Shown: in pieces, positions 45,165 to 55,949 of the stretch
How positions within the stretch are numbered: position 1 is the first letter of the stretch
How the letters are laid out: each line of letters starts with the position of its first letter
NCBI GenBank assembly: GCA_023213395.1
Contig: CM041465.1
Coordinates: forward strand, 122,767,741 to 122,831,740
Length of the DNA: 64,000 bases
Direction of reading: 5' to 3'
From: Cycas panzhihuaensis
Lineage: Eukaryota > Cycadophyta
Notes under the pieces: generated by a model
The model's input: only the letters and a program-made list of their open reading frames with translations
What the model was told of the DNA's origin: nothing
Databases searched by the model: none
Translations under genes and position numbers: made by a program

Positions 45165-45345
45165 TAATCGCTACGGTCGCTACAATCAAGCTACAGATCG
45201 CTACAATCGCTACGAAATCGCACTGCGGCTACAATCGCTATGGTCACATGAGACTGCTACAACTACTACAGGGCTGTTACGGAACTACTATGGAGCTGCT
45301 ATGCAAGTGCGGCAATTGCTACGCAGGTGCGGCAACTGCTACCCA
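45165..45345 (+). repeat. Degenerate GCTAC-rich tandem array
   Basis: Short words of the type CGCTACAATCGCTAC recur imperfectly, grading into TGCTACGCAGGTGCGGCAA repeats. It lies shortly upstream of the Gypsy H TATA-like motif, possibly in the U3 part of its LTR. An ORF across it translates as repeated Arg-Tyr-Asn, which I read as a by-product of the repeat. Confidence 0.6.
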
Positions 45346-45696
45346 GGTGCTATTCGGGCAGAAATGGGTCGGTTCGGGCAGCGGGCAAGCCAATGACAGT
45401 TACAAAGAAATAAGTTATTAGTAGGAAAACAGTTATGTAACTTACATATTTTGTATATAAGAATTGGAACTGTGATGTGCAGAATGATCTAGTCTGCATG
45501 CATGTATTGTATTAGTGCTGCGCCACGTGTTAGGGCAGCCAATTGTACTATTCCAGCAGGTGTCTGGTTGTGAGAGGACTAGACGCAGTGCCTTGTTTTG
45601 AATCAAAGTAATTCCGGATGATTTTACCCCCCAAAGTGTGTGTCTTTCTCTTTTGAATTTCTGTTTGCTCATAGTATGATTAAGGCGCGCACATCT

Positions 45697-45714
45697 TGGT
45701 TCCGTTGCCGGATT
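45697..45714 (+). promoter_or_regulatory. Primer-binding site of Gypsy H
   Basis: TGGTTCCGTTGCCGGATT resembles TGGCGCCGTTGCCGGGGA, the tRNA-Asp-type site known from plant Athila-like elements, with C-to-T type changes. It lies 3 nt after an ACA end of the presumed LTR. Confidence 0.6.
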
Positions 45715-45739
45715 CCTAACAGAAATATGATGAAACGCT

Positions 45740-47472
45740 AAAAACCAGAGGCCGCTCATGCCACCTAGGGTCAACTCGCTGAAGAAGACAGAGACGCGGG
45801 ATGAAAGAAGCCGACGCTGGGACGCAGAGAAGAGCCAGGAAGGAGCGCGAAGACCCAGGGAGCCAATAGAGAAAAAACCGGTAAAAAACGAAGTTGGAAG
45901 AGGCGGCAGGAGGAAAGCCAGACCCCAGTAGCACCCGTAGAATGTAATAAGGACGAGGAGCCCCAGGAAGACAGGAGTCGGCCAAAGGAGGAAAAAGGAG
46001 GCAGAATTCCTGACGAAAAAGAAGAGCCAAACCAAGCGAAAAAAGAAGACGGGGAAGACAGAGACCTGCAAAATCTTGAAGATGATCAGGTACGGAAGAA
46101 TTTGGAAATAATTCAAAATTTAAAGCAAAAACAAGTAATTGATTTAGGGCAGCAAACCCAACAAGGGTTGCGCCAAGAAGACGCAGAAAATTTGCTGACA
46201 AACCAAAGAAGCGTATGGGCAAAGAAAGCCAATCAGGGTAGCGCCAAGAAGACGCAGAAAATTTGCTGACAAACCAGCAAGTAGAAGGGCAGCAAACCCA
46301 ATCAGGGTTGCGCCAAGAAGACGAAGAAAATTTGCTGACAAACTAGCAAGTAGAAGGGCAGCAAACCCAGTTAGGGTTGCGCCAAGAAGACGCAGAAAAT
46401 TTGCTGACAAACCAGCAAGCAGAAGGGCAGCAAACCCAGTCAGGGTTGCGCCAAGAAGACGCAGAAAATTGGCTGAAAATTCAACACGAAGAAGGCAGCA
46501 AACCCAGCAAGGGTTGCACCAAGGAGAGGCTGAAAATTTGCTGAAAAATCAACACAAAGAGAGGCAGCAAACCCATCAAGGGTTGGGCCAAGAAGAGGTT
46601 GAAAATTTGCTGAAAACACAGCAAGAAAAAGGATGGCAAACCCATAAAGGGTTGCGGCCAGAAGAAGTTGAAAATCTGTTGAAAATTCAGCAAGTAGTAG
46701 ACCGACAAACCCAGCAAGGGTTGCGCCTTAAAGAAGACACAGATAGGCGGAATGATCAACAGAAGAATTGTGTAGAATTGCTGTTAAATTCTGAAAATTC
46801 ACAGAAAACATTGAACAATGAAGAATTGCCAAGGTATAAGGAAACACTGCAGGAGGACTTGAATCCCAAAGAAAAGCAAGAATTAACAAACAAGCGAAGA
46901 CAAAGTCTGCACACTGATATAAGGGAAGAAAATCTGTTAAAATTAGAAGTATACAGCACCACCTCAACAAGGTGGGACTGTTATATTCTGTAGGTAAAAG
47001 AATATCACTCTCATGTATTAAACCCATTGTATAGAATGACTCGCATGTCCACAGGGTCATCATTCGTTGAAGAAAGCCCAGAAAGTGCAACATTGAGACA
47101 AGGGGGAAGCGAGGAAGAATTAAACATAATTGAACCAGCAAGACCAGAATCTTCAGGTCCAAGAACGATGTCACAAGGAAGTGGAGGAAGCCAAACAATT
47201 CTCCATATGTAGTAGTGCAAAATGATGCCATGTTTGGACATCTTCAGTTTGATGGTTCTAGAGATCTTGGAGATCATCTGACTTTGTTCTCCAATATGTT
47301 AAAAATCAAGAAAATTAAAGACCCAGAAGAAATCAAAGCTAGATTCTTTTCCACATTGTGGGGAATAGCAATCACGTGGTACCAATATGTTGCAAGAGCA
47401 AATCCCAGTTGGGAAGCAGTTCAAACGAAATTTCTGGACAGATTTCAAATGTTAAGAGATCCAATGGCGGTG
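45740..47472 (+). pseudogene. gag N-terminal region of Gypsy H
   Basis: Up to 46146 the coding frame is highly charged (ECNKDEEPQEDRSRPKEEK, then GEDRDLQNLEDDQVRKNLEI), followed by nine 23-residue repeats (46147-46765). A linker (EESPESATLRQGGSEEELN, 47080-47137) leads to the capsid fold: MFGHLQFDGSRDLGDHLTLF, EEIKARFFSTLWGIAITWYQ, WEAVQTKFLDRFQMLRDPM. Gypsy I enters after MAV at 47472. The capsid part matches gag of Gypsy I (49044-49330) segment by segment. One-base slips inside the repeats break the frame. Confidence 0.8.
46147..46765 (+). repeat. 69-bp coding minisatellite in Gypsy H gag
   Basis: About nine head-to-tail units of 68-70 bp, starting near 46147, 46217, 46287, 46356, 46425, 46493, 46562, 46630 and 46699. 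Core: GGCAGCAAACCCA then CAAGGGTTGCGCCAAGAAGA. The encoded unit reads QQTQQGLRQEDAENLLTNQ plus QVEG. The first five units are most alike; later ones diverge, suggesting recent expansion at the left end. Two early units are 70 bp and shift the frame. Confidence 0.9.
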
Positions 47473-48292
47473 TGTTGGCATTAAAATTGACTTAATGGCT
47501 GTGTGAGGACCAGAGGTAGGTCAGATAACCCGAGTTGTGCAGGTACGGACCGTACGGAGGTACGCACGAGGCAAATCGGAAAAAACAAGCATTCGATGCG
47601 TGATCGAACGGCACGCAATGCAGAACGCATCAGCGTAACGTAACCAAACGGCAATGCAGACGCATGACTCAGGGACCAAGTGAAGACCGAGGAGACCGGG
47701 ACGCACGGAATGCACGACCCAAAAGGAATAATTAATTAAGGACAAACAAAGTGATTAAGTGAAGAGGCACGATAATCGAAGAGGTACGATGAAGAAGGGG
47801 TACGCATGATGAGGCATACCATAACTCTTCCCAAAAGGTACCAACAGGAGTACTTAAGAAGGTACGCATGATTCACTGGTTAGGAGAGACATCATGGGAT
47901 ACGTGGAGTGCACAAAGGTGCAGACAAGGCATGATGACCGATTGAGCATGAATGTATGATAAGTACCATCCTGGCACGCATGTATATGAGAAGGATTGTA
48001 TGTCTTTGGAATGCTCAGAATGCATTCCAAATCGTAAATGAACTGCTGAATTAATAAAAGGAAGAGTTACGTGGAAATTGGTGTATTCTTGGTGTTGTGA
48101 TGATGATTTGTTGAAGTATGTATTGATTGCATCGCTTTGTGTACTATTCTGTGAATTTTATATGGAATGTATGTAGAATGTATGTGAATAACCATGTTGA
48201 CAGTATCCTAAAACTAGACTATAGCACTGTGCAACCTTGACAAGTGAGCAGAGGTATCTTGTAAGTGTAATAAGACACCCCAACAACAAACA
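47473..48292 (+). repeat. 5' LTR of Gypsy I
   Basis: 820 bp from TGTTGGCATTAAAATTGAC to AACAAACA. Followed at once by TTGGTTCCGCTGCTC (48293-48307), the probable primer-binding site. Many small indels separate it from the 3' LTR, mostly around CG-containing words. The motif TACGCA(C/T) recurs in it. Confidence 0.9.
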
Positions 48293-49043
48293 TTGGTTCC
48301 GCTGCTCACGTCCATTGAGGAGGGACAGGCCCTAGGGGTTTCAAAGGAAAAAGAATGTGTAAAGGGCAGAGGACCGGCCGGTGTGATGGCAGTGGCAACT
48401 AAGCCACGGCAGCCTGTGGGACCTTCCAATGCCACCTAAGAGGCCTTCAAGGTCGGAAGAGCCCCAAGGATACTTCACCCAAGGAAAAGGAGACTAGCGC
48501 AAAAGGGCACTAAGATGGTCAAAAGAAGCAAAACTCAAGAGGCGAGGAGGTTAAGTTCGAAACAACAACGAGACTACTGAGCCGTCCGCTGAAGGATCCG
48601 AGACAAGTGGAGCCCAGACACCTCGAGAGGAGGAAACCCATGGCGAACGATGGTATTGACACCACTCATCGAGATGATTTGTTTAGCCCGAGTTTGAAGG
48701 AAAGCCAAAATTGAATGAAAAGCATAAAGAGATCATAACAGAGGAAGTATACCGGTGGAGGACACCCAAGGACCTAGGTGACAACGATAAGAAGGCGGAG
48801 GAAGGTCCCTCGGATATTGGGAAAACAAGCTAACGAGACCTTTTGAAGATTCGACGTAAAGGGATCGGATCAATCTTACATTACAAGAACACCATTGACG
48901 ATACAAGTTCCGGTATAGTGGAACCAATACACATAAAAACTCCATTTAAGAATCCACTGCTTTGGAAAAGATAGTGCACGGTAGTTACTCCCAAAGGCAT
49001 CCCCAAAGGACGGAGGAGGGAAAGATCACCATCGTGGGGACAG
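48293..49043 (+). other. Leader of Gypsy I
   Basis: Primer-binding site, then about 730 bp. One frame near 48390-48520 is Lys/Arg-rich (VGRAPRILHPRKRRLAQKG) and may be the decayed N-terminus of gag; several stops. No other feature seen. Confidence 0.5.
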
Positions 49044-50350
49044 TTGCAATCTCCCAAGATGGACGACTATAGAGACTTTGGGAAACTAACCTTTAATGAT
49101 ACTTTAGACGCAGCAGAACATGTGTATCTATTTCGTAACCTCATTGATGTTAAAAAAATTACAGACGAAGATGAAATCAAAGCACGCTTCGCTTGTACAT
49201 TGAGAGGAGTACCCTTGGCATGGTACAAGGAAATAAACAAAAATGAGCCATGGGTAAAGATTAAGAAAGCGTTTGAGGAGAGATTTCAAAAGTTTCGGAG
49301 TAATGAAGCTGTGGAAATCGCATTATGAGAAATCGCAGAGGTCGGGGAATCCGTCCTAACTTACATTAGCCGAATGAAGATTATTGCAGCAAGCATGATC
49401 AACGAAATGATCACGGATCATAACATGAAGAATTACTTCGTGAGAGGGTTGAATGAGAAGTTGCGAGCCATGATGCATGCTCATCCGCTGAAGTCATTCA
49501 AAAATGCTCAGGATTTGGCATTAGATTTCGAGATGGAAATGGATGCCCAAGCAGGAGGTCAAGATTCCTTGCTGTTAAGATTACAAGATGAGATTAGAGA
49601 GTTGAAGGTAACCAAGATAATCGACCCTTCCGCGGTAGGGGTAGCAGAAGAGGAATCAGAACTGGAAGCACTAAGAAAAGAGGTGGCAAGATTGAAAATC
49701 AGAAATAATTGGGAGGAAGAAGAGATGCCCAAGAAGAAAGAGCACACTGGAAGGGTAACCAAGTGGTGCCATATCTGTGAGGAAAACTCACATACCACCC
49801 GGGAATGTGAGTTGAATTTAAAAAACAGTGCGACGCACCAACAAGAGAAGTGGTGCCACATATGTGAGGTTGACACACACACAACCAAGGACTGTTTTTA
49901 TAATTCCAGGGGAAAAGCATTTAGAGGCCGAGGTCGAGGAAGAGGCAACCCACCTCGAAATGTGTATACAACGAGGGGCGCACCAGAGCCCTCGAGGAAG
50001 AAACAGTCGATGGGGAGATGCCTCATCCGCCTGCCGCACGAACTGAAGTCCGAATGTCCGATGAAGCAGTGAATACTGTGTAAGTCGTCAGATGGTAACT
50101 GTGGCCCAAGCGACCACAAAACGGAAGATTACAAGGGTAAAGCGAAGGCAACGAATTTAATGACAATCGTACCAGAAACGAAGAATGTGAAACTACAGAA
50201 CAAACAGAAAGAGAAATTGGATGAAGGATATCCAAACCCCTCAACAGAAATGGATCGGTACAAACAAGCGAAACAAGTGTTGGATGGTTTAGTCCGGGAA
50301 GAAAATATACTATCAATGGGTAAACTGAAACAAAAATGTTTATGTTCAAA
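49044..50350 (+). pseudogene. gag of Gypsy I
   Basis: Capsid: KMDDYRDFGKLTFNDTLDAA, EDEIKARFACTLRGVPLAWY, EPWVKIKKAFEERFQKF. A TGA at 49326 interrupts; the frame continues (VGESVLTYISRMKIIAASMI, YFVRGLNEKLRAMMHAHPLK). A coiled-coil-like Glu/Leu stretch follows, then zinc-binding motifs WCHICEENSHTTRECELN (49764-49817) and WCHICEVDTHTTKDC (49852-49896), an RGRGRGRG segment, and a third Cys/His set (CKSSDGNCGPSDHKTEDY, after a stop at 50070). The four-residue HTTxxC knuckles are shared with Gypsy H (CEICKRENHNTWEC). Confidence 0.85.
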
Positions 50351-50401
50351 AAACAAACAAAAGAGCCGTAAAAATCACCAAGAATCAACAAGAAACCCCA
50401 G

Positions 50402-51463
50402 ATGGTGCAAATGGAGGAGTTGTTTAAAGGATTACCAGCCGAAGAGATTCCCAGAATGTTGTTATTAATGGAGAATCTAGTGAAGCAGTTGCAGTTAACT
50501 ATTCCTCTGTCTCAGGTTATTGATTGGATTAAAGGAGGAGTGTTACAGAAAGGAATTACCAAAAGTTTGAAACAAGTTATACCATCATTCGACATGGATC
50601 CAATGGTAACCATGTCCGTATTGGGAGAAACATTTCTTCGAGTCATTGTGGATGGAGGTGCGGCAAAGAAATGTGTTACCAGCTGCAACATGGCGTAAAT
50701 TGGGAAGCCCGAAATTGGAGGCAGCAACCTATTCGCTGAAATTGGCCAATGAGCTACTGGTACGACCCATGGGCAGATTGGCCAATATCAAAGTAGACGT
50801 GGCAGGGATAGTGGTAAGAGTTGACTTCACGATCGTGGAAACGGAGAAAGGAGCCACACCCTACCCAGCGTTACTAGGAAGGCCATGGTTATACAAAACA
50901 CAATGCCTTCAGAATTGGGAAAAGGTAACCTTCACTTTATCTGGACAAAGAACAACAAAGTGGTGCTACCAATGCTGGGAAGAAGTTCGATTGAAGTAAT
51001 TCCGCATTTAAGGATCCAAAGACAACGATAACCAAAGACAACATTTTCTTCCAAAGAGGAAGAACACATCTTTCACATGGCGGAAGAGCCCACTACGTCA
51101 AAGCATCACCAGCATGAAGAACCAACGGATATTGAAGAAATATACAACTCTTCGGATGACGAACACGGTATGAGGTTCGTGGATTACCGCTTCGTGGATG
51201 CATATGAAGTAAACTCTTCTTCTTTCAGATGTAATTTGTTATCTAAATGTGTATCTGTAAACATTGATAATAATTTAAATTCTTTTGAATATATGCTGAC
51301 TAATGATCATTTGGAAATTGATAATAACCTAGACCAACCAACCCTTAGCTTATTTAGTAATTTTCGTAGTTTTTTTCTAGTTAGTAGTAACCCTGACATC
51401 CCATCTACTGTGTGTGGGTCCCGAGGTAGATTCCTTACCCCTTTTATACAACCCGAGGAATGA
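50402..51463 (+). pseudogene. Protease of Gypsy I and acidic linker
   Basis: Retropepsin region: DPMVTMSVLGETFLRVIVDG with active-site D-G-G-A (VDGGAAKK), a frame change near 50690, then ELLVRPMGRLANIKVDVAGI and TPYPALLGRPWLYKTQCLQN, the PxLLGRPWL segment typical of this Gypsy branch. A stop at 50997 precedes an open acidic stretch from 51077 (EEPTDIEEIYNSSDDEHGMR), reaching 51463. The later part of that stretch (from about 51230) is AT-rich and may belong to the inserted sequence described next. Confidence 0.8.
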
Positions 51464-52190
51464 AGTAATATTCCTCCTCTTCTTCCTTAGAGGTACACCC
51501 GACCATAAATCTCTTCCAACCATTGGCGCCAAAACCGGGAAATGGAAGGAGGATTGGTAAGTACTTCTAGCGAAGTCCGGTCTAGGGAATAAAATCATTA
51601 TTCGAAAAATAAATTGTCAAACCTATATTGGGGATTACGTTAAACCATTCTATGGGGAACAGTTATATGGGACCACCCATTTAACACACTGCATTGATTA
51701 TTAGATAGAGCAGAGAAAGTAGGACAAAACCAAATGGCAGCAGGATTTAATCCTAACCTTACGAGGGAAAGCTTGGTATTGGTACTTAGCTCACCAACAT
51801 ACCCTTAGGAATTGGCAAGAATTGCAAACGATGTTTCGAATACGATTCGATCATCCAGACCAACTAACTATTCCAATATTTTATGTAGGACATGACCCTA
51901 GAAAACACATACAGGTGTGTAAACAAAATTGGAAATCCTTGAGTATACCTAAGCGGAATTGGTCCAACTACTTCTACCATACCTTGGGAAGAGTAGCAAA
52001 GACCGGGTTCCTGGGAAGGGAACAAAACTTAGATATAACCTGGAAAAACCTAAGGGAATCTTTTATAAAAACCTTTAGGCATACTTCGGAAAACCAAGAA
52101 GTAGACACAATCCTGAAACATATTAGAATGATGATGAGCATAAAACTAGAACAAGATTTAATGATCAGAAACAATAGAATCCATACAGAG
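51464..52190 (+). pseudogene. Foreign gag-like segment between protease and RT of Gypsy I
   Basis: Near 51524 there is a second primer-site-like TTGGCGCCAAAACCGGG. Downstream, 51710-52180 encodes a different capsid-like protein (LILTLRGKAWYWYLAHQHTL, WQELQTMFRIRFDHPDQL, then LGRVAKTGFLGREQNLDITW and NLRESFIKTFRHTSENQEVD), unlike the element's own gag. The Gypsy polyprotein resumes at about 52190 (ESEEEEIVNYPAEFTEFT). Gypsy H has nothing like it at the matching place (59487-59760). Either a truncated second LTR element lies here or a fragment was acquired by recombination. Confidence 0.6.
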
Positions 52191-53877
52191 TGAAGAAGAA
52201 GAAATTGTGAATTATCCTGCAGAGTTTACAGAATTCACCGTGGGAGAAAGAAAAATAGAAGATGCTCCAGGGCATAAAACTGAAAATGTAGAAGATGTGG
52301 GTATGACAAAGTTAAAAGTTAAAAACAACAGAAATTAATGTTGGCAATCCAGAAAGTCCTAAGCTTATTCGAATTGGAGATTATTGAGATCCCCAAACAG
52401 TAACCGAAGCTCAACAATTATTCGAAGAATTTCATGATGTGTTTGCGTGGTCGTATAAAGATTTGAAAGGTATTCCTCCAGAGATAGGAATGTATCATAT
52501 TGATCTAGTGGAGGATGCTAAACCAGTAAAACAGTGACCATATCGAATGAATCTGAAATATAAAGAAAAGGTAAAAGCTGAATTGGATAAAATGTTAGAA
52601 GCGGGTTATATATACGAAATTGACTACAGTGACTGGGTGAGCCCTGTAGTAGTGGTTCCAAAGAAAAATGGGAAAATTCGAGTCTGTGTGGATTACAGAC
52701 AATTGAACAAAGTGACGAAAAAAGATCCATTTCCGTTACCTTTCACGGAAGATATTCTAGAAGCAGTTGGAGGGAATGAAATCTATTCATTCACAGACGG
52801 ATTTAGTGGGTACAATCAAGTGCAGATTGCCCCAGAAGATCAGGTAAAGACAACATTCGTAATGTAATGGGGCACGACGCCTATAAGGTAATGCCATTCG
52901 GTCTTACGAATGCACCAGCGACATTTCAACGGATTGTGATTAATATTTTTCGTAAATTCATTGGAGAAAAAGTTGTATTCTTAGACGATTGGACATTGTA
53001 CGGGTTAATGAAAAATCATATGGAAAACTTGAGAGAAATGTTGCAAACTTGTCGAGAAAACAAACTGTCTCAACCCAGAAAAATGTACATTTCTGGTACC
53101 CTTTGGGAACCTCCTAGGGCACATAGTCAGCAAAGAAGGATTGCTGACGGATCCAGCAAAAGTGTTTGCCATTTACACTTTTCGACACCAAATACGAGGA
53201 AGCAGCTGAAAGGTTTTTTGGGTCTGACCGGATATTATAGAAAATTTATCAGAGGATATGCATATATATCTGGACCTCTAGAAGAATTGCTGAAAAAGAA
53301 TATTGAATGGATATGGACCAAAGATCAGCAACGAGCATTCGAGACATTAAAGCAGGCCATAGTAGTAGCACCTATATTGCGATTTCCAGATTGGAAGAAA
53401 ACCTTTCACGTGCATGTGGATGCGTCGCAATACGCTATTGGATGCGTATTGGCCCAACCTGATGATGATAAAACGGATCATCCAATCTATTTTGCCAGTC
53501 GAAAACTTACGAGAGCAGAGCAGAATTATACGACGATGGAAAGAGAGGCACTCGGCATGGTTTATGCACTACAGAAATTTCGACATTATTTATTATCTAA
53601 TCCATTCCTGTTTTTTGTCGACCACCAAGCTTTGATGTATCTGGTGAATAAACCCATTATGCGAGGAAGGATCAGCAGATGGTTAATGCTGTTCCAAGAA
53701 TTTTCATTCAGAATCATTGTGAAACCCGGTAAGGCGACATCATTCCGCATCAACTATCGAGAATCAAAAATGGAGAGAAAGCCACGGGATACTGGGATGA
53801 TTTTCCAGACGCAATTCTATTCAAAGATAGATGCGCCCAAAGGGATCGGTATGAGGGTATACCAAAATACCTAGCAA
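52190..53877 (+). pseudogene. RT and RNase H of Gypsy I
   Basis: Starts with INVGNPESPKLIRIGDY and FHDVFAWSYKDLKGIPPEIG (about 52335-52485), with stops at 52385 and 52536. RT: KYKEKVKAELDKMLEAGYIY, VVPKKNGKIRVCVDYRQLNK, FSFTDGFSGYNQVQIAPEDQ (first residues YSF), a TAA at 52865, VMPFGLTNAPATFQRIVINI, catalytic VVFLDDWTLYG. A degraded part follows (53080-53200). RNase H: LKGFLGLTGYYRKFIRGYAY, FHVHVDASQYAIGCVLAQPD, YTTMEREALGMVYALQKFRH, FFVDHQALMYLVNKP. Confidence 0.9.
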
Positions 53878-53885
53878 CCGGTGAA

Positions 53886-55060
53886 GTGCCAGTAGAATTA
53901 GATCGTACAGGGAAAAGAAATTTCATTACAAAAGCGGAGCCGTATCACTATCACGGTGAGTTGTACAAATTGGGGCCAGATGACATATTGCGACGTTGTG
54001 TTCGACAGCATGAGACAAATCAGATCATGTCGCAGGCACATGAAGGAGTAGCAGGTGGCCACATGGGGAAATTGGCCACATGGCGAAAAATCTTGACGTC
54101 GAGATTCTGGTGGCCATCGACGTTCGAAGATGTTAAAAAATGGGTTCAAGCATGTGACTACTGCCAACGAGTGGGGAAACCTAATCGACAGGATTTCCAC
54201 CCGTTGCATCCTATACTACCTTTGGCACCATTCGAAAAGTGGGGACTCGACTTTATGGGACCGATCAAACCAGCAGCACGCCGATCAAAAGCTCGATACA
54301 TTCTGGTGGCAACCGACTACGCGACAAAGTGGGTGGAAGCATGCGCATTGAGGAAGCCGATGCAGAAAGTACAGCAAGATTTCTGTATGAGGTGGTAATC
54401 ACGCGATTCGGATGCCCCTTGGAGATTGTCAGTGACCAAGGTGCCCACTTCCTCAACCAAACGATTGAAGCATTAACAACTGCCTTCATGATTAGCCATC
54501 GGAAATCAACCCCCTCCTACCCGAGAGCCAATGGTCAAGCGGAAAGCTCCAACAAAATAATCGAAAACTGTTTGCGGAAAATATACGACATCGGCAGATC
54601 GACAATGAGAAGCTACCTTCCAGATTATGGGCCTTTCAGACGACGACAAAAAGATCGCTTGGATGCACCCATTTCAAATTTTGTATATGGCATGGAGGCC
54701 ATCCTTCCAATCGAGTTCGAGATACCCACCTTACGAGTGGCGATACAATGCCGATTAGACGACCTCCACCTTGAACGACGATCGGAAGACCTAATACTGC
54801 TTGGAAGAGACGCGACATCTAGCAAACCGGTGCAAGATATAGAAAAACGACGACAAAAGCGTGGCATGCCCGCCATCCGCGAAACCACAATTCAATGAAG
54901 GTGATCACGTATTGCTATACGACAAAGAAATTCAAAACACACCGGAAACTCAAGATGCGGTGGTTGGGACCATACATCGCAGAAAGAATCTTCGAGAATG
55001 GTTCGTGCGACCGAAATCGACGGACCGCTACCAACACGGTAAATGGTAGCGCACTCAAGT
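53886..55060 (+). pseudogene. Integrase of Gypsy I
   Basis: Zinc-binding HHCC part: [18 protein letters not shown] with [15 protein letters not shown]. Core: [34 protein letters not shown], frame change near 54360, then FGCPLEIVSDQGAHFLNQTI, YPRANGQAESSNKIIENCLR; the D, D and E positions are present. A C-terminal part (YGMEAILPIEFEIPTLRVAI, FNEGDHVLLYDKE) ends about 55060 after another frame change near 54860. Confidence 0.9.
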
Positions 55061-55870
55061 CCTACATTGAGTAGCCGCTATCAATGGATCACCGGGTTGT
55101 ACCATAGCGACATGCATGATGTTGAGGCAATCAATCGCCTTTGATACCGAGCCATGATCCGATTCGGTATGGATATAAAAATTGAAAAAATTTAGAAAAA
55201 TAAAAATAACCGTAACTCATTTCGATATAAGCAACAAAGAAGACAATCCGAGGAAAATCGAGGAAAACTCAAGAAAGATACAAGCGAATTACACAGCACG
55301 CATCAAACAGTACGCTACTGTGCACGCACGCTGGGACAAAGGATAAAGTAGAAAATACACTATACGCACAAAGGAATTCACTAAAGCACGCATAGTGGAA
55401 AAGGTGACCTCGAATTATACTATACATACCGAAAAGCACGCCAGTGCACGCATAGTAGAAATAACTTTAAGTGGCTCAATTACATTTTACGCACTGAAAA
55501 GCACGTAAACAAGTACACGCAAAGGCATGCACGTGAGCGTAAACTCAAATTATACATTATACGCACCAACGACGACGAATCGGCACGACCGTGTAAAAGA
55601 TACTTAAGTGACTATTTGCATTATACGCACCAAAGAAAGTACGAATCGAGCACGCATAATAGCACTTAACATTATACGCACCAAGGGCACGATAAGACAA
55701 AATACGCAAAACGACAAATCATTACGCACTGCGCGAACATTCCCGCGCAGACGCAGAGCGAACGGACCACCACGCAAGGGTTTGCTCTGCACGCATCACA
55801 GCTGACCGACACAAAGTGAAACGACAAGCCGCCTCGAGGTACGCACGCGTCGCTCTACCCAGACGCTTTA
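55061..55870 (+). repeat. TACGCA-rich spacer of Gypsy I
   Basis: About 800 bp without coding sense. Imperfect repeats of ATTATACGCACCAA (about 55555, 55620, 55674) and of GCACGCAT/TACGCAC words fill 55300-55760. The same words occur in both Gypsy I LTRs. Spacing between the best three copies is 50-65 bp. Confidence 0.6.
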
Positions 55871-55949
55871 GGTTTTCTTTCTTACCTCCGGAAATCCATA
55901 GCCATGATGAGGACGTAGGTGCCAAGAGGCATACATTCCCAAGTCAAAC

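Noticed and set aside
45146-45421. Arg/Tyr/Asn-repeat ORFs as a protein
   Set aside because: All three readings are open because the short DNA repeat lacks stop words; no start context or domain.
45442-46410. Long hydrophobic minus-strand ORFs (224, 168 and 88 codons)
   Set aside because: They are the antisense of the charged, repetitive gag frame of Gypsy H; hydrophobic repeats arise from complementing Gln/Lys/Glu codons.
46147-46765. Regularly spaced repeats resembling a CRISPR array
   Set aside because: Units are head-to-tail with no unique spacers, encode a protein repeat and lie in a plant retroelement gag.
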